DNA from: CALMEC01 sp031376485
GTDB taxonomy: Bacteria; Actinomycetota; Thermoleophilia; Miltoncostaeales; Miltoncostaeaceae
DNA: 5,644 nt
Direction: 5' to 3'
NCBI GenBank assembly: GCA_031376485.1
Contig: JANMDV010000286.1
Span: forward strand, 1-5,644
Positions within the stretch are counted from its first letter, which is position 1; each line of letters begins with the position of its first letter. A program made the position numbers and the translations under genes. Positions 5,422-5,644 of this stretch are shown here, piece after piece. The notes beneath the pieces were generated by a model. It did no database searches and was not told where the DNA came from. It was given only the letters and a program-made list of their open reading frames with translations.

Positions 5422-5478
5422 GGTCGGCAGAACAAGCGTCTGCCGAACCCCTGCGTCGCTCTCAGGACCGCTGCAGAG
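5422..5478 (+). promoter_or_regulatory. Tandem hairpins in the predicted STAS mRNA leader
   Basis: Hairpin 1: CGGCAGA (5425-5431) pairs perfectly with TCTGCCG (5439-5445) around a 7-base loop, and GGT/ACC (5422-5424 with 5447-5449) extends it past one bulged A. Hairpin 2: CTCTCAG (5459-5465) pairs with CTG and AGAG (5471-5473, 5475-5478) around a 5-base loop with one bulged C. They are 9 bases apart and start at the predicted 5' end of the transcript. Hairpin 1 could equally be a DNA operator. The paired layout recalls ANTAR target leaders, but the loops are not the expected six bases. Confidence 0.45.
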
Positions 5479-5525
5479 ACCCCATCCCAGACCCTGGTGG
5501 CATCCCGTTTGACGAGGAGCCGTTA

Positions 5526-5644
5526 ATGACAGGGTTCGACGATGTCCGAGCGGGGTTTGCGGCCGATGTGAGCAGTGACTGGCCCGATGTCGTGATCGTC
5601 CTCCGAGGCGAACTCGATATGGCGAGCGCGCCGGAACTGACGCG
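5526..5644 (+). CDS. STAS-domain anti-sigma factor antagonist, N-terminal part (3' end outside window)
   Basis: ATG 5526 is preceded by GAGGAG (5514-5519) at a good 6-base spacing. The 39 visible residues include VVIVLRGELDMASAPEL (about 22-38), the first strand and turn of a STAS domain as in SpoIIAA/RsbV-type proteins (xxVxLxGELDxAxAxxL). Such proteins bind an anti-sigma kinase when unphosphorylated and so release a sigma factor; phosphorylation on a conserved Ser switches this off. The region with that Ser lies beyond the window, so activity cannot be judged. A 21-residue N-terminal lead precedes the domain. The gene is divergent from a GAF-ANTAR regulator and has a clear promoter and structured leader of its own. 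No anti-sigma factor or sigma gene is visible. Fusion to another domain downstream cannot be excluded. Confidence 0.82.
   Translation, partial: MTGFDDVRAGFAADVSSDWPDVVIVLRGELDMASAPELT

Larger units (their letters stand above)
5152..5525. other. Divergent intergenic region, GAF-ANTAR / STAS genes
   Basis: These 374 bases hold an unusually AT-rich block (5274-5282) inside an inverted repeat, a second inverted repeat just upstream of a good plus-strand promoter, the promoter itself, and a leader of about 105 bases with two hairpins. I see no gene. For the minus-strand GAF-ANTAR gene the AT-rich block (TATATTTT on that strand) is a possible -10, but there is no matching -35 at the right distance. 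Confidence 0.6.

Noticed and set aside
5422..5478. Calling the leader hairpins a proven ANTAR dual-hexaloop element
   Set aside because: Loop lengths are 7 and 5 and lack the A1/G4 hexaloop pattern, so it is kept only as a hypothesis.
1..5644. CRISPR, tRNA, rRNA, insertion sequence or phage features
   Set aside because: No evenly spaced repeats, tRNA-like cloverleaf, transposase or integrase motifs, or terminal repeats were seen on reading both strands.

Overview
The window is GC-rich chromosomal DNA from a bacterium, most likely an actinomycete (Actinomycetota). The evidence is the strong G/C preference at third codon positions, the GAF-ANTAR and STAS signalling proteins typical of that phylum, a GNRPQF-type epimerase, and a terminator hairpin without a U-tract. 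I cannot place the genus. No tRNA, rRNA, CRISPR array, transposase or attachment site was seen.

Layout. (1) 1-418, +: C-terminal end of a pyridine-nucleotide-disulfide (FAD/NAD(P)) oxidoreductase. (2) 597-2395, -: a two-gene unit convergent with it, a CcdA/DsbD-type membrane thiol-electron transporter followed by a non-hydrolysing UDP-GlcNAc 2-epimerase. The two genes overlap by 4 bases, and the epimerase appears to start at CTG. (3) 2396-2733: divergent intergenic region with a repeated GGTCATG box, a candidate stress-sigma promoter and an inverted repeat. (4) 2734-3480, +: a secreted CHRD-like protein broken by three -1 frameshifts, each in a homopolymer run, followed by a strong hairpin terminator at 3496-3530. 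(5) 3611-5151, -: two neighbouring GAF-ANTAR regulators with clearly different ANTAR domains. (6) 5152-5525: divergent intergenic region with a good housekeeping-type promoter and a hairpin-rich leader. (7) 5526-5644, +: start of a STAS-domain anti-sigma factor antagonist, cut by the window edge.

How the genes may work together. The right half looks like a stress or signal-response locus: two sensor-type RNA-binding antiterminator candidates lie divergent from a partner-switching STAS protein. The secreted CHRD-like gene has a possible SigB/SigF-type promoter, which would fit a stress regulon, but that link is inference. The left half combines membrane thiol redox chemistry and nucleotide-sugar synthesis and shows no clear functional tie to the right half.

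The most notable points are the three-fold homopolymer frameshift in an otherwise well-preserved gene that carries a canonical EF-hand-like loop, the CTG start and 4-base overlap of the epimerase, and the structured leader of the STAS gene next to ANTAR regulators. I did not find an unmistakably new multi-gene system.
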